Source: Actinomadura sp. HBU206391
Lineage (GTDB): Bacteria > Actinomycetota > Actinomycetes > Streptosporangiales > Streptosporangiaceae
Length of the DNA stretch: 40,697 nt
Assembly (NCBI RefSeq): GCF_014323665.1
Contig: NZ_JABVEB010000046.1
Location: forward strand, 1-40,697
Reading direction: 5' to 3'
Under the pieces are notes generated by a model. That model worked only from the letters and a program-made list of their open reading frames with translations, was not told the DNA's origin and did no database searches. The position numbers and the translations under genes are program-made. Numbering within the stretch: position 1 is the stretch's first letter; every line of letters starts with the position of its first letter. Positions 30,649-38,565 of the stretch are shown piece after piece.

Positions 30649-31674
30649 TCAGAACTTGCCGGCTTCGATGTCGGCAATCGTCACCCGGGAGTTGTGGTAG
30701 TAGGTCGTGCTGGGCCGCATGTCCGAGCCGCTGCTGGACAAGGCGACAGGCTGGCCTGTGCCGGCGTTGATGACCAGCGTTTCCACGATTCTCCCGGGAA
30801 CGGACCAGCTGTCCACCAGCGTAAGCGTGGGCAGTCCGGCGGTGGTGGTCTTCGTGACCTTGACCTTCGGCATCGTCGCCATGATGCGGAGCACGCCGGC
30901 CCGGACCTGGGGATTCTCCGGCGCCGCGATCAGCGCGTCGATGGAGTTCGTCCAGATGTGGTTGTCAGTGATCTCCTTCTGCTGCTCAGCGGTCAGCGGC
31001 TTCGGCGGCACGTACTTCTCGCCCCGCGCCTTGGCGAGGCCCTTGAGCTTTTCGATCTTGGCGCGTTCCCCATCCGACGGGTTCGTGCCCGGGGCGAGAT
31101 TGGAAACGGCCATCCGTGCGCGCGCGGTGTCGATATCGCCCTTCACGGCGAAGAGCGCCGCCGCTATGTCGCGCTTGAACATGTCTTCGCCCCCGTCCTT
31201 CCGGACGACGGCCCGCCGCAGGGCACTCTTGTCATTCCCCCAGTAATAGGTGCCGTCGTCGGTGAACAGGCCGATGCCGTTGCTGCCCAGCTTGTCACTG
31301 GTCGGCGACTGGTTGCGGATCTCCAGCGTCGCGTTGCCTGGCGCCTTGGCCGGCAGGGGCGTGACGTCCGCGGCAAGCTTGGCCAGGATCGGGTTCGCTG
31401 TTGCCGGCGCCGCCTTCGCGGGTGGCTTGCCGGGCGCCGATCCAGACGTGACGACCAGCGCCGCCGCCGCGGTCGCGGCGACCAGGGCAGCGGCGCTGAA
31501 GCCCACCGTGCGGCGCATGCCCCACCAGGCCCGCCGGCGAGATGCGGTTTTCGTTTCCGGCGCCCCTTCTACGGCCATCGCCACCCGCAGCACGACCCTG
31601 GCCTCCTCGAACGCGCGCGGCCGCACCGACTCGGCGTCCCCCAGGCCCCTCAGCAGGTCCATCTCATCAACCAT
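30649..31674 (-). CDS. CU044_5270-family membrane protein paired with an ECF sigma factor
   Basis: The 341-residue product begins with a short cytoplasmic segment (MVDEMDLLRGLGDAESVRPR), one membrane segment (about 58–77, AALVAATAAAALVV) and a large extracytoplasmic domain containing a KPPAKAAP linker, GTYYWGNDKSALRR, PKPLTAEQQKEITDNHIW and TYYHNSRVTIADI. The MDLLRGLGD start and overall plan match the CU044_5270 family, which sits next to ECF sigma factors in actinomycetes. Its ATG overlaps the sigma stop by one base (TGATG), so they are translationally coupled. It may anchor or sense for the sigma factor, but no anti-sigma zinc motif is visible. Confidence 0.85.
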   Translation of the reverse strand: MVDEMDLLRGLGDAESVRPRAFEEARVVLRVAMAVEGAPETKTASRRRAWWGMRRTVGFSAAALVAATAAAALVVTSGSAPGKPPAKAAPATANPILAKLAADVTPLPAKAPGNATLEIRNQSPTSDKLGSNGIGLFTDDGTYYWGNDKSALRRAVVRKDGGEDMFKRDIAAALFAVKGDIDTARARMAVSNLAPGTNPSDGERAKIEKLKGLAKARGEKYVPPKPLTAEQQKEITDNHIWTNSIDALIAAPENPQVRAGVLRIMATMPKVKVTKTTTAGLPTLTLVDSWSVPGRIVETLVINAGTGQPVALSSSGSDMRPSTTYYHNSRVTIADIEAGKF

Positions 31675-32252
31675 CAGTTGGCCTCCTTTATCGTGTTGTG
31701 ACCGGTGAGCAGCGCGGCCATGCCCGGCGCCTTCCGCAGCGCCTTGCGCGCCTCATGCAGGTGGCGGCGCGCTGTCCCCGGCGGTATCCCGATCGCCCGC
31801 CCCGCGTCGGCGACGGTCAGGTCCTCCCAGGCGACCAGGGTCAAGATCTCCCGCTGCTGCGGCCGGAGCAGCGCCAGGGCGTGCCGCAGCACCGACTCGA
31901 CGTCGACGCGGTCGTCCACAGCGGCCCACGGGTCCCACCCGGACGCCATGCCAGTCACGTCCGCTACCGACTCCTCGGCCGGGCGGGATCGCCAATGCCG
32001 CCGGAGCGTGTTGTGCGCCACGCCGAACAACCACGGGCCGGCGTCAGGAAACGAGCGATCGTAGGTCGCCCGGGATCCGAGCGCCGCCACCCATACCTCG
32101 CCGAGCAGGTCCTCGGCCAGTTCCCGGCCGACCCGCCGCGCGAGGTAGGCCCCCACCGCTGCCTCGTGACGCCGGACCACCTCAACGAAGGCATCCCCAT
32201 CACCGTCGAGCGACCGGGCGATCAACTCCGCATCATCCGGACCAGATGTCAT
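31674..32252 (-). CDS. ECF RNA polymerase sigma factor
   Basis: The 192-residue protein has region 2 (AFVEVVRRHEAAVGAYLARR, VGRELAEDLLGEVWVAALGS, GPWLFGVAHNTLRRHWR) and region 4 (LALLRPQQREILTLVAWEDL, TVADAGRAIGIPPGTARRHL, HEARKALR). These are the -10 and -35 recognition domains of ECF sigma factors. ATG 32252 is followed by the CU044_5270-type gene with a one-base overlap, the common arrangement for this group. The target promoters cannot be identified; autoregulation is usual. The sequence upstream contains a remnant of another gene (32353–32493). Confidence 0.9.
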   Translation of the reverse strand: MTSGPDDAELIARSLDGDGDAFVEVVRRHEAAVGAYLARRVGRELAEDLLGEVWVAALGSRATYDRSFPDAGPWLFGVAHNTLRRHWRSRPAEESVADVTGMASGWDPWAAVDDRVDVESVLRHALALLRPQQREILTLVAWEDLTVADAGRAIGIPPGTARRHLHEARKALRKAPGMAALLTGHNTIKEAN

Positions 32253-32352
32253 GACCCTCCTCGTACCTGGATCGCCTTACATCCAGCTATTGCCAACCGA
32301 GGGGGCAAAGCGTTCAACGCGGGTCAGCGTCCTGTCCCTGAAGACCCCTGTA

Positions 32353-32493
32353 CATCGCCGACGACACCGGGCTGGACGACGATGTCCTCCGAGTGGTCAA
32401 CAAGCGTTCGAGGCGGCCTACGGCGCCAAGTTCGGCAAGGCCGACGCGAAGGTCATTGCTCGCGCGGGCAGTTACCGGTCACTCGATGGCTGA
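32353..32493 (+). pseudogene. Remnant of an unidentified gene
   Basis: Two short plus-strand frames read YIADDTGLDDDVLRVVNK and, one base shifted, FEAAYGAKFGKADAKVIARA plus GSYRSLDG and a stop. Together they look like the 3' end of a gene broken by a single-base change; the family is unknown. It lies between the ECF sigma factor and the convergent cysteine-dioxygenase-like gene, overlapping the latter's 3' end. Confidence 0.35.
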
Positions 32494-33074
32494 AGATGAC
32501 CGCCGTCGACTGCTGGGGCGTTCCAGCCGGAGACGAACCTTCGGACTGCTCCAGTCGCCGGGTCGTACAACCGCCGTTCGATGGTGCCGATGTTGGCTCC
32601 GTAGACGTGGATCCCGACGGTGGGTACGTTGCCGACGGCTGCGACGGTGTGGACGTCGTCGTCGGTCGTACAACACACGGTGACTTGTCCGCGCTCCCAC
32701 ACGTGCTCGCCGGCCGGCGTGAGGGGTCTGACCGACTCGGCGGCCGTGGGTTTGGCGTAGCGGAGCTCGTGTTCGGCTCCCGAGTAGATGCCGACGACGC
32801 CCCATGTCTCGTGTCCGTGCACGGGTGTGCGTTGACCTACGTTCCAGACGACGGACGCCAATGACCAGCTGTTGTCGGGAGCGATGTAGAGCGGGTAGTT
32901 GACATGGTGCTCGTTCGACGGCCGTGTGACCTCAGGTGGGAGCCGGTAGTCGCTGGCCAGTAGAGCGGACAACCGCTCCGCGACCCGCTTGGTGATCTCG
33001 TACTCGTCGTCGGTGGTGCCGACCACGAGTTCCACGTCGTCGATGAAGGTCTGCAGGGCGCCATCAGGTTTCAT
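32472..33074 (-). CDS. Cysteine-dioxygenase-family (cupin) protein
   Basis: The 200-residue product shows the cupin iron-binding core of the cysteine/3-mercaptopropionate dioxygenase superfamily: WSLASVVWNVGQRTPVHGHE with His86 and His88, TWGVVGIYSGAEHELRY with the Glu, and a later His in DDDVHTVAAVGN (about 142). These enzymes oxidise small thiols to sulfinates; cysteine itself is not assured. It is soluble with no signal. ATG 33074 is preceded by GGAAAGATCACC. Its 3' end overlaps a gene remnant. Upstream, about 100 bases away, is a divergent unit with a DHFR-like enzyme and LysR regulator. Confidence 0.85.
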   Translation of the reverse strand: MKPDGALQTFIDDVELVVGTTDDEYEITKRVAERLSALLASDYRLPPEVTRPSNEHHVNYPLYIAPDNSWSLASVVWNVGQRTPVHGHETWGVVGIYSGAEHELRYAKPTAAESVRPLTPAGEHVWERGQVTVCCTTDDDVHTVAAVGNVPTVGIHVYGANIGTIERRLYDPATGAVRRFVSGWNAPAVDGGHLQPSSDR

Positions 33075-33175
33075 GGTGATCTTTCCTTGCCTGACAATGC
33101 GGTGTTAGGGACAACTGACGCGGGGTTGCACGGGCTGCAATCCCGCGGTGGTCGTGGTCGACGCTGCCTTCCCGG

Positions 33176-33796
33176 TCAGGACAGCACGCGATAGGTCACG
33201 TGCGTGACCGAATTCGCCGCCCGCGACTCCACCTGTTCGAGATTCAGTGACGGAACGCCGTCGAAGAGCCGCGTGCCGGCGCCGAGCGTCATCGGCACGA
33301 TGTGCAGCCGCACCTCGTCGATCAGGCCGGCGGCGAGGTACTGGTTGACGGTGGTCGCGCCGCCATGGATGGAGATGTCGCCGGCCCCGGCCGCTTCGCG
33401 CGCGCGTGTCAGTGCGGATTCGATTCCGTCGGTGACGAAGTGGAACGTGGTGCCGCCGTCCATCGGCTGCGGATCGCGCGGGTGGTGGGTGAGTACGAAG
33501 ACCGGGGCGTGGTACGGCGGATTGTCGCCCCACCAGCCGTTCCACTGCCGATCCCACTCGCCACGCACTGGGCCGAACATGTTGCGGCCCATGATGAATG
33601 CCCTGGCGGCCGTCATCCGGTCGATCTCGGCCCGGTTCTCCTCGGGAGTTTCGGCGTACCAGGCGTGCAGCTTGTCGCCCCAGCCGTCGCCTCCGTCGTC
33701 GCCGAACGGGCGCTGCTCGGTCTGGTTGAGCCCGGCCGAGTACCCGTCGGCCGAGATCGTGAGGTCGCACGTCACCCTGCCCATACGTGTGGTCAT
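33176..33796 (-). CDS. Dihydrofolate-reductase-family (RibD-like) protein
   Basis: The 206-residue product starts MTTRMGRVTCDLTISADGY, carries a long insertion with GWGDKLHAWYAETPEENRAE and GRNMFGPVRGEWD, and then the C-terminal NADPH half: GDISIHGGATTVNQYLAAGL, IDEVRLHIVPMTLGAGTRLF. ATG 33796 has AGGAGGACACAGCA upstream; the frame runs on to 33862 without similarity. This group reduces diverse pteridine- or enone-like substrates and is not the essential folate enzyme. It is divergent from a LysR regulator, with a palindrome between, so it is probably its target. Confidence 0.88.
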   Translation of the reverse strand: MTTRMGRVTCDLTISADGYSAGLNQTEQRPFGDDGGDGWGDKLHAWYAETPEENRAEIDRMTAARAFIMGRNMFGPVRGEWDRQWNGWWGDNPPYHAPVFVLTHHPRDPQPMDGGTTFHFVTDGIESALTRAREAAGAGDISIHGGATTVNQYLAAGLIDEVRLHIVPMTLGAGTRLFDGVPSLNLEQVESRAANSVTHVTYRVLS

Positions 33797-33869
33797 TGCT
33801 GTGTCCTCCTGGTAGCGACCTGCCGTCGTCTTCGCGGTTGGTCTCCTATCAAGCATCAGCATGGAGCAG

Positions 33870-33892
33870 GCATGATATGACGTCTAATGCCA
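33870..33892. promoter_or_regulatory. Palindrome between the DHFR-like gene and its LysR regulator
   Basis: GGCAT (33870–33874) and ATGCC (33888–33892) form an inverted repeat around 13 bases, centred between the two divergent genes. It has the form of a LysR-type recognition site (T-N11-A spacing is possible within it). Confidence 0.45.
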
Positions 33893-33925
33893 ATCCGACA
33901 TGGCTCACATTGATATCCTTGATGA

Positions 33926-34888
33926 ATGCTCAACCTGGTCCACCTCAAGGTTCTGGCCGCGGTGGCCCGACACGGCTCGGTGACCGAAGCGGCACGAGAC
34001 CTGCACTACTCCCAACCGTCGGTGAGCCACCACCTGTCCCGCCTGGAAGCGGCCACCGGCGTCAGACTCGTTCAGCGGATCGGTCGCGGGATCCGATTGA
34101 CGCCGGAAGGGCAGCTGCTGGCCAACCGGGCCGCCGAGATCCTCGGACGGGTCGACGCGGCGGCCAACGAGCTCGCGGCACAGGTCGGCCTGCAGGCGGG
34201 GCGGGTCCGGCTGGCCGCCAACGCATCCACACTGAGCACGATCGTGCCGAAGGCGGCCGCCTCGTTGGCCCAGGCGCACCCGGGACTCCAGCTGGACCTA
34301 TTCGACCGCCACCCCGTCGAAGCGCTACAGATGCTGCGACACGGCGAAATCGACGTCGCACTCGTCTTCCGCTACGCCGACGCCCCAGGCGAGGACGAGG
34401 GATTCCGCCTCGTCCACATCGGCGACGACCCGATCTACCTCATCAGCCAACGCCCCGACGACAGCCTCGCCGACCATCGCCACTCCGCCTGGATCGGCGG
34501 CTGCGAACGGTGTCAGCACGAGCTGACCACCGTGTGCCGGCATGAAGGCTTCACCCCCCGCATCGCCTCACACAGCGACGACATCGTCGTCGTGCAAGCC
34601 CTCGTCGCCGCCGGCATCGGCGTCACCACCCTGCCCGGCCTCGCGCTGCAAGCCCACCGCCGACCCGACGTCCACGCCACCGAACTCACCGGTTTCCACC
34701 GCCAGATCTACGCCGCAACCTACGGCGACCCACCCGACCCGCCGGCCGCCGCCGCCGTCCTGGCCGCACTCACCCAAGCGACCACGCCGACGACATTCAC
34801 CGCGATCGCCACCACCATCACCAGCACGTCCTCAACCGCTTCACCCGCAACCAAATCTCGCCGAACGACCCGACAACACGGGAGGTGA
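33926..34888 (+). CDS. LysR-family transcriptional regulator
   Basis: The 320-residue product has the winged HTH (about 1–65: MLNLVHLKVLAAVARHGSVT, EAARDLHYSQPSVSHHLSRL, GVRLVQRIGRGIRLTPEG) and a LysR substrate-binding domain (about 90–290) with IVPKAAASLAQAHPGLQLDL, GEIDVALVFRYADAP and SHSDDIVVVQALVAAGIGVT. The C-terminal tail is Thr/Ser-rich and low in complexity. ATG 33926 has weak ribosome binding. It faces the DHFR-like gene 130 bases away, so it likely controls that gene and itself. Its inducer is unknown. Confidence 0.9.
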   Translation: MLNLVHLKVLAAVARHGSVTEAARDLHYSQPSVSHHLSRLEAATGVRLVQRIGRGIRLTPEGQLLANRAAEILGRVDAAANELAAQVGLQAGRVRLAANASTLSTIVPKAAASLAQAHPGLQLDLFDRHPVEALQMLRHGEIDVALVFRYADAPGEDEGFRLVHIGDDPIYLISQRPDDSLADHRHSAWIGGCERCQHELTTVCRHEGFTPRIASHSDDIVVVQALVAAGIGVTTLPGLALQAHRRPDVHATELTGFHRQIYAATYGDPPDPPAAAAVLAALTQATTPTTFTAIATTITSTSSTASPATKSRRTTRQHGR

Positions 34889-35078
34889 TCAGCGAGCAGC
34901 GGGATGAGCCCATCCACATGTCTTGACAATTCCTCTGACGTGGCGGGTCTTGAGTCCAAGCCGTCGTAGGCCAAGCAAGCTGCTTACAGACCGCAGCCCA
35001 ACCTGCCCGGCCTCATGATTCATAGCAGCGGCGTGACACTCGGACTCACAAGAACGATCCCTGCACTCCATCCATCAG
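34889..35078. other. Intergenic stretch after the LysR gene
   Basis: No gene or clear terminator is seen here. It is less GC-rich than neighbouring coding DNA and leads into a possible remnant frame on the minus strand. Confidence 0.5.
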
Positions 35079-35222
35079 TTACAGAAATGCCCCTGCGTCG
35101 ATATCGCCCTGGAGCAACTTCGCTTCAGCGATCTCCTCCAAGGCGAGCGCGGGGCCCCTCAAGATCGTCCCAGCCGGTTCATCTCGGCGGATGAGGACCT
35201 TGTATACGTCTACCAAGGGCGG
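35079..35222 (-). pseudogene. Possible gene remnant, minus strand
   Basis: The minus-strand frame ending at 35079 reads PLVDVYKVLIRRDEPAGTIL, RGPALALEEIAEAKLLQGDI and DAGAFL with coherent codon use, but its upstream part becomes Arg/Gly-rich and no sensible start is found. It may be the last 47 codons of a gene lost when this region was rearranged. Family unknown. Confidence 0.3.
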
Positions 35223-35372
35223 CCCGCGCCCGGCTTCTGCGCGCCGGGCATGTGGCCTGTTCCGTCCGGTCCCGGTGCGCAGCCCGACCGAGGTCGCCCG
35301 CAGCACGACGCCAGGCTGTATGGCTCTCACTGAAGATCGTTCTCGGTTTTGTCACATCAGAGAGCCATACTT

Positions 35373-35384
35373 GAACAAGTGTTC
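35373..35384. promoter_or_regulatory. Small palindrome before the Panacea-domain gene
   Basis: GAACA-AG-TGTTC (35373–35384) lies within ACTTGAACAAGTGTTCGAACAA, about 20 bases before the gene start. Type II antitoxin operons are often autorepressed through such sites, but Panacea-domain proteins are not known to bind DNA themselves, so this is only a suggestion. Confidence 0.35.
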
Positions 35385-35404
35385 GAACAACGAGAGGAGC
35401 GGCG

Positions 35405-35998
35405 ATGCGTCTACAACGGAAGGGGGATGACCTCTATCCTGACGCCATGATGGTATCGGCGCATGACGTGGCCGCCGTGCTGTGTCAACGGCTACCCGAT
35501 CTTCAAGCACTCAAAAAGCACAAGCTGCTCTACTACTGCCAGGCACACCACCTGGCCTCCTACGGGCGCCCCTTGTTCAAGGAGAACATCTCCGCCTGGG
35601 ACCACGGGCCTGTCGTCGGAGTTATCTGGCACGCCGACAAGATCGGCGAGACTCGCGAGGGCAACGTGGCACTCGACGAGGCCGAACTCAACACCATCGG
35701 CTACGTGCTCAGCCGGTACGGCAACCTCACTGGCCGCGATCTCGAAACGCTGACGCACAACGAGATGCCTTGGCAGCGTGCCGACGAGAACCGTCGCCCT
35801 GGAGAGAGTGTCCGGATCGAGCACGAGTGGATGCGGGATTACTACCGCCAAGAGGGTGCGCCAGAGGGCGACAGCAGCAATATCGTGCTGGACTCCGAAG
35901 AGGTCAGCGAGTGGCTCTCTGACGCCAGGGAACGCCTCGCGGATCCACTCCAGGCCGACGACCTGGCCCGGCTTCGAGCAATGGCAGGCCGTGGCTAG
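35405..35998 (+). CDS. Panacea-domain (DUF4065/SocA-like) antitoxin
   Basis: The 197-residue product contains the Panacea signature: VAAVLCQRLPDLQALKKHK, LLYYCQAHHLASYGRPLFKE, NISAWDHGPVVGVIWHADK. The rest is helical and ends LQADDLARLRAMAGRG. Panacea-domain proteins serve as antitoxins able to neutralise toxins of many unrelated families. The start at ATG 35405 has AGAGGAG upstream; ATG 35447 or 35450 (MMVSAHDV) would match the domain start more closely. It overlaps by 8 bases with a small unknown gene, which is the likely toxin. Confidence 0.85.
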   Translation: MRLQRKGDDLYPDAMMVSAHDVAAVLCQRLPDLQALKKHKLLYYCQAHHLASYGRPLFKENISAWDHGPVVGVIWHADKIGETREGNVALDEAELNTIGYVLSRYGNLTGRDLETLTHNEMPWQRADENRRPGESVRIEHEWMRDYYRQEGAPEGDSSNIVLDSEEVSEWLSDARERLADPLQADDLARLRAMAGRG

Positions 35999-36290
35999 CG
36001 GCGGGACGGGCTGGACACTCGTCGGTTTCCTCGAACGCTTCGAACTCTGGGAGAAGGACGCGGAAACCCCAGGTGATCTGACGCTGATCGTGGCGGACTG
36101 GATCCTGGGCCGTCACACCGACCCTTACCGGGGGGCCCGTCGCGAACCTGGGTTCGACAACCTCTGGTTCGCCCCAATCCCCAACACGCTGCACGGCGAC
36201 GGCCTGGTCGTGACGTGTTCCTACTGGATCAGTGAGCAAAATCGCGAAGTGCGCTGCAACCTCTTCGGATCGCTGCACTGGCCGGTTTAG
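35991..36290 (+). CDS. Small unknown protein, candidate toxin partner of the Panacea antitoxin
   Basis: The 99-residue product (GTG 35991, 8 bases inside the antitoxin gene) reads MASGGTGWTLVGFLERFELW, TPGDLTLIVADWILGRHTD, GFDNLWFAPIPNTLHGDG, LVVTCSYWISEQNREVRCNL, ending SLHWPV. I know no named family. It is a single compact domain rich in Trp and in alternating strand residues, with no membrane segment or signal. In Panacea systems the gene next to the antitoxin encodes the toxin, and this one is translationally coupled to it. No known Panacea-paired toxin fold (such as Fic or toxSAS) is visible, so it may be a new type. Confidence 0.7.
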   Translation: MASGGTGWTLVGFLERFELWEKDAETPGDLTLIVADWILGRHTDPYRGARREPGFDNLWFAPIPNTLHGDGLVVTCSYWISEQNREVRCNLFGSLHWPV

Positions 36291-36346
36291 GAACCACATG
36301 CAGGACAGCGTTCTCACCGTCGGCGGCAAACTCGCCGCGCTCCGGT

Positions 36347-36835
36347 TCAGAACAGGCCGACGCCGAGCGCGAGCAGAACGAACCGAGCCGCCCGGCCGGC
36401 CAGAACCGAGAGACTGAAGGCGAGCCAGCCCATCCGGCTCGTCCCGCCGATCAGGGCGACCCCGTAGAGCGGCGGTATCCCGACCGAGGCACTCAGCAGG
36501 GTCACGGGGACTCCCCACCTGCGGTCGCTCATCGCGTCCAGCAGCCGCTTGCTGACCCCGCGGTTCCAATGGACGAAGCGGCCCCACCGGGTGTCCAGGT
36601 TGACCGGCTTCGGCTCTTTTGTCGTGCGGGCCGCGTACCCGGGCCGGTACCGGACGGCGAGGAACATGGCCAGCTTGCCGATCGTCTGTCCCAACGAGAC
36701 GCCGAGCGCCGCGGCCACCGGGTCCAACTTGCCGGACACCCCAGCACCGAGGACGTACGCCTCGGCGTTCAGCACCGGTACGACGGCCGAGCCGATGCCG
36801 AACCCGACGGCCAGGACCAGCTGCCAGAGCCACAT
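36347..36835 (-). CDS. VTT/DedA-like small membrane protein
   Basis: The 162-residue product has membrane segments at about 1–24, 38–62, 107–128 and 140–160. Features such as the re-entrant-type GVSLGQTIGKLAMFLAVRYR and SVGIPPLYGVALIGG resemble the VTT (SNARE-associated, YqaA/DedA-like) fold, whose members are implicated in lipid scrambling or transport. Two halves around a central cytoplasmic loop with KEPKPVNLDTRWGRF are seen. ATG at 36835 is preceded by CTCTGGAG. It is convergent with the toxin-antitoxin pair. The assignment is moderate. Confidence 0.65.
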   Translation of the reverse strand: MWLWQLVLAVGFGIGSAVVPVLNAEAYVLGAGVSGKLDPVAAALGVSLGQTIGKLAMFLAVRYRPGYAARTTKEPKPVNLDTRWGRFVHWNRGVSKRLLDAMSDRRWGVPVTLLSASVGIPPLYGVALIGGTSRMGWLAFSLSVLAGRAARFVLLALGVGLF

Positions 36836-36951
36836 GACTCCAGAGGCTATGTGCGGCCGGCAGTTCCAGGGTCATTCCGACGGCGCGGCGGGGCGGTGAC
36901 GTTCCGGTCGTGCATCGGTCCCGCGCCGGTGTGGCGTGAGCCGCTGGATTT

Positions 36952-37422
36952 CTATTCCTTGGGTTGCGCCCTGCGGACGTCGCGCCACTGCCGCTGCAGG
37001 TGCGTGATCCGCTGTAGCGCCGTCTTGAAGTTGGTGTATTCCTCTGTGCCGAGTGCCTGTTCGTGGCGGTGCTCAATCGCCGCAAGGATGGCGCGGGCTC
37101 GTGTGATCTCGTCGAGGCCGTGGGCGGTGGGGATGACGAGTTTGGCTCGGCGGTCTCGGGGATCGGGCTCTCGTGAGACGTAACCGAGTTGGACGAGTTC
37201 GTCGACGATGGTGCCGACGATCTGCTTGTGCTGGCCCGATCGCTGGGACAACTCGGTCGCCCGGGCCCCGTCGCGGTCCAGGAAGGCCAGCACCGAACCG
37301 TGGCGTGGCCGCACGTGCGGATGTCCCTGTTCGGCCAGGGTCTCGAACAGCTCGTCTTGAACGGCACGCATGAACGTGCCCGTCAGCATGCCCAGGTCCG
37401 GTTCCGGCCGGTCGTCACCCAT
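36952..37422 (-). CDS. MarR-family transcriptional regulator
   Basis: The 156-residue protein has the MarR winged helix: MLTGTFMRAVQDELFETLAE at the N-terminus, then RHGSVLAFLDRDGARATELS, QRSGQHKQIVGTIVDELVQL, GYVSREPDPRDRRAKLVIPT (the wing DPRDRRAK) and dimerisation helices. MarR repressors respond to phenolic or other small molecules. ATG 37422 lies back to back with a DHFR-like gene; two repeated half-sites lie between them, consistent with direct repression of both. The C-terminal tail is charged (RRAQPKE). Confidence 0.9.
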   Translation of the reverse strand: MGDDRPEPDLGMLTGTFMRAVQDELFETLAEQGHPHVRPRHGSVLAFLDRDGARATELSQRSGQHKQIVGTIVDELVQLGYVSREPDPRDRRAKLVIPTAHGLDEITRARAILAAIEHRHEQALGTEEYTNFKTALQRITHLQRQWRDVRRAQPKE

Positions 37423-37435
37423 GAGCCCTCCAACT

Positions 37436-37471
37436 TAGTCACGAAGCTTGACTATCACGATGCTTGACTAT
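37436..37471. promoter_or_regulatory. MarR operator and promoter region with repeated half-sites
   Basis: TAGTCA (37436–37441) and TGACTA (37449–37454) form an inverted repeat, and GCTTGACTAT occurs twice (37446–37455 and 37462–37471). TTGACT and, 15 bases on, TATACA may act as -35 and -10 elements for the rightward gene. The overlap of operator and promoter is as expected for a MarR-repressed, divergent unit. Confidence 0.55.
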
Positions 37472-37520
37472 ACAGTTCTCGTCAGTTGATCGCCACGGCC
37501 ACAAGACGAGGAAGCCCGCA

Positions 37521-38069
37521 ATGCGCAAGATCATCGCTTCGACATACGCCACCCTCGATGGGTTCATCGACGACCCGCACCTGTGGTCCATGCAGCACAA
37601 CAGCGAAGACGCCATGGCCTACGCCCTGAACCTCACGCTCGGCTGCGACGCGCTTCTGCTCGGCCGCCTCACCTACGAAGGCATGGCCCAGGCATGGCCG
37701 GCCATGGGCGGCAACCCCTACGCCGACCACGTCAACAGCATCGCCAAGTACGCCGTGTCCTCGACCCTCGAAAAGCCGGCCGACTGGGACAACTCCCACA
37801 TCATCTCGGGCGACAAGCTCATCGAAGCCGTGACCGCGCTGAAATCCGAGGACGGCAAGGACATCCTCATCTGGGGCAATGGCCGACTCACCGACGATCT
37901 GGCCCAGCACGGGCTCCTGGACGAGTACAAAGTCTGGATCTACCCCGTCATCAAAGGCGGCGGCGAGGCCCTCTTCCGCCCCCAGAGCGCCGGCACCCTC
38001 GAACTCCTCGACAGCACCACGTTCACATCGGGCGTCGTCGCCCTGACCTACCGCCCCACCCGCCCCTGA
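37521..38069 (+). CDS. Dihydrofolate-reductase-family (RibD-like) protein
   Basis: The 182-residue product follows the bacterial DHFR-like fold: MRKIIASTYATLDGFIDDPH, CDALLLGRLTYEGMAQAWPA, ISGDKLIEAVTALKSEDGKD, ILIWGNGRLTDDLAQHGLLD, EYKVWIYPVIKGGGEALFRP, TFTSGVVALTYRP. ATG 37521 is preceded by GAGGAAG; an in-frame earlier ATG at 37464 lacks one. It is divergent from a MarR regulator, the presumed repressor. Similar genes are frequent next to regulators in actinomycetes and probably act on xenobiotics. It is the most complete of three related copies in the window. Confidence 0.9.
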   Translation: MRKIIASTYATLDGFIDDPHLWSMQHNSEDAMAYALNLTLGCDALLLGRLTYEGMAQAWPAMGGNPYADHVNSIAKYAVSSTLEKPADWDNSHIISGDKLIEAVTALKSEDGKDILIWGNGRLTDDLAQHGLLDEYKVWIYPVIKGGGEALFRPQSAGTLELLDSTTFTSGVVALTYRPTRP

Positions 38070-38213
38070 CACAAGCCGCCCATGTCCCGACGAAACACTT
38101 TCCACTTACAGAAATGAAAATCAGTTCGTTACCTACGGCGAACCCCAGCCAGCCGACATACATCGGTCCAGACATAGACCATCATCTTTGGCAACGACGT
38201 GAAGGAGAACACC

Positions 38214-38558
38214 ATGAATGACGAGGTCACCCAGTACATCAACAAGACACAGCCATGGCAGATCGATGTGTGCGAAAAACTACGTGCGATGGTCTCCCAG
38301 ACCATTCCAGAGGCCGAGGAGCGACTCCAGTACGGCAAGCCGCACTACCTCAAGAACGGCCACTACGCAGCTGTCATCGCGGTGGCCAAGGACAAGGTCA
38401 CGTTCATGGTGTTCAACGCAACAAACATCCCGGCGGTCAAAGGTTTCCTTCGGGCATTGGGCAACGGCGAACGCAAAGCCGCCGACATCAAAGAAGGACA
38501 AACCGTCGACTACAGCGCACTTGCCAGCATCCTGAAAGAGACCACCACCGCCCTGTAA
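38214..38558 (+). CDS. DUF1801 (YdhG-like) protein
   Basis: The 114-residue product has the DUF1801 plan: YINKTQPWQIDVCEKLRAMV, SQTIPEAEERLQYGKPHYLK, GHYAAVIAVAKDKVTFMVFN, and a lysine-rich C-terminal helix (GNGERKAADIKEGQTVDY). DUF1801 proteins are small alpha/beta proteins of unknown biochemical role, some linked to iron or stress. ATG 38214 has GAAGGAG upstream. Its DNA is less GC-rich than the neighbours and an IS remnant follows within 10 bases, so it may have arrived with mobile DNA. Confidence 0.8.
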   Translation: MNDEVTQYINKTQPWQIDVCEKLRAMVSQTIPEAEERLQYGKPHYLKNGHYAAVIAVAKDKVTFMVFNATNIPAVKGFLRALGNGERKAADIKEGQTVDYSALASILKETTTAL

Positions 38559-38565
38559 CCGCCAG

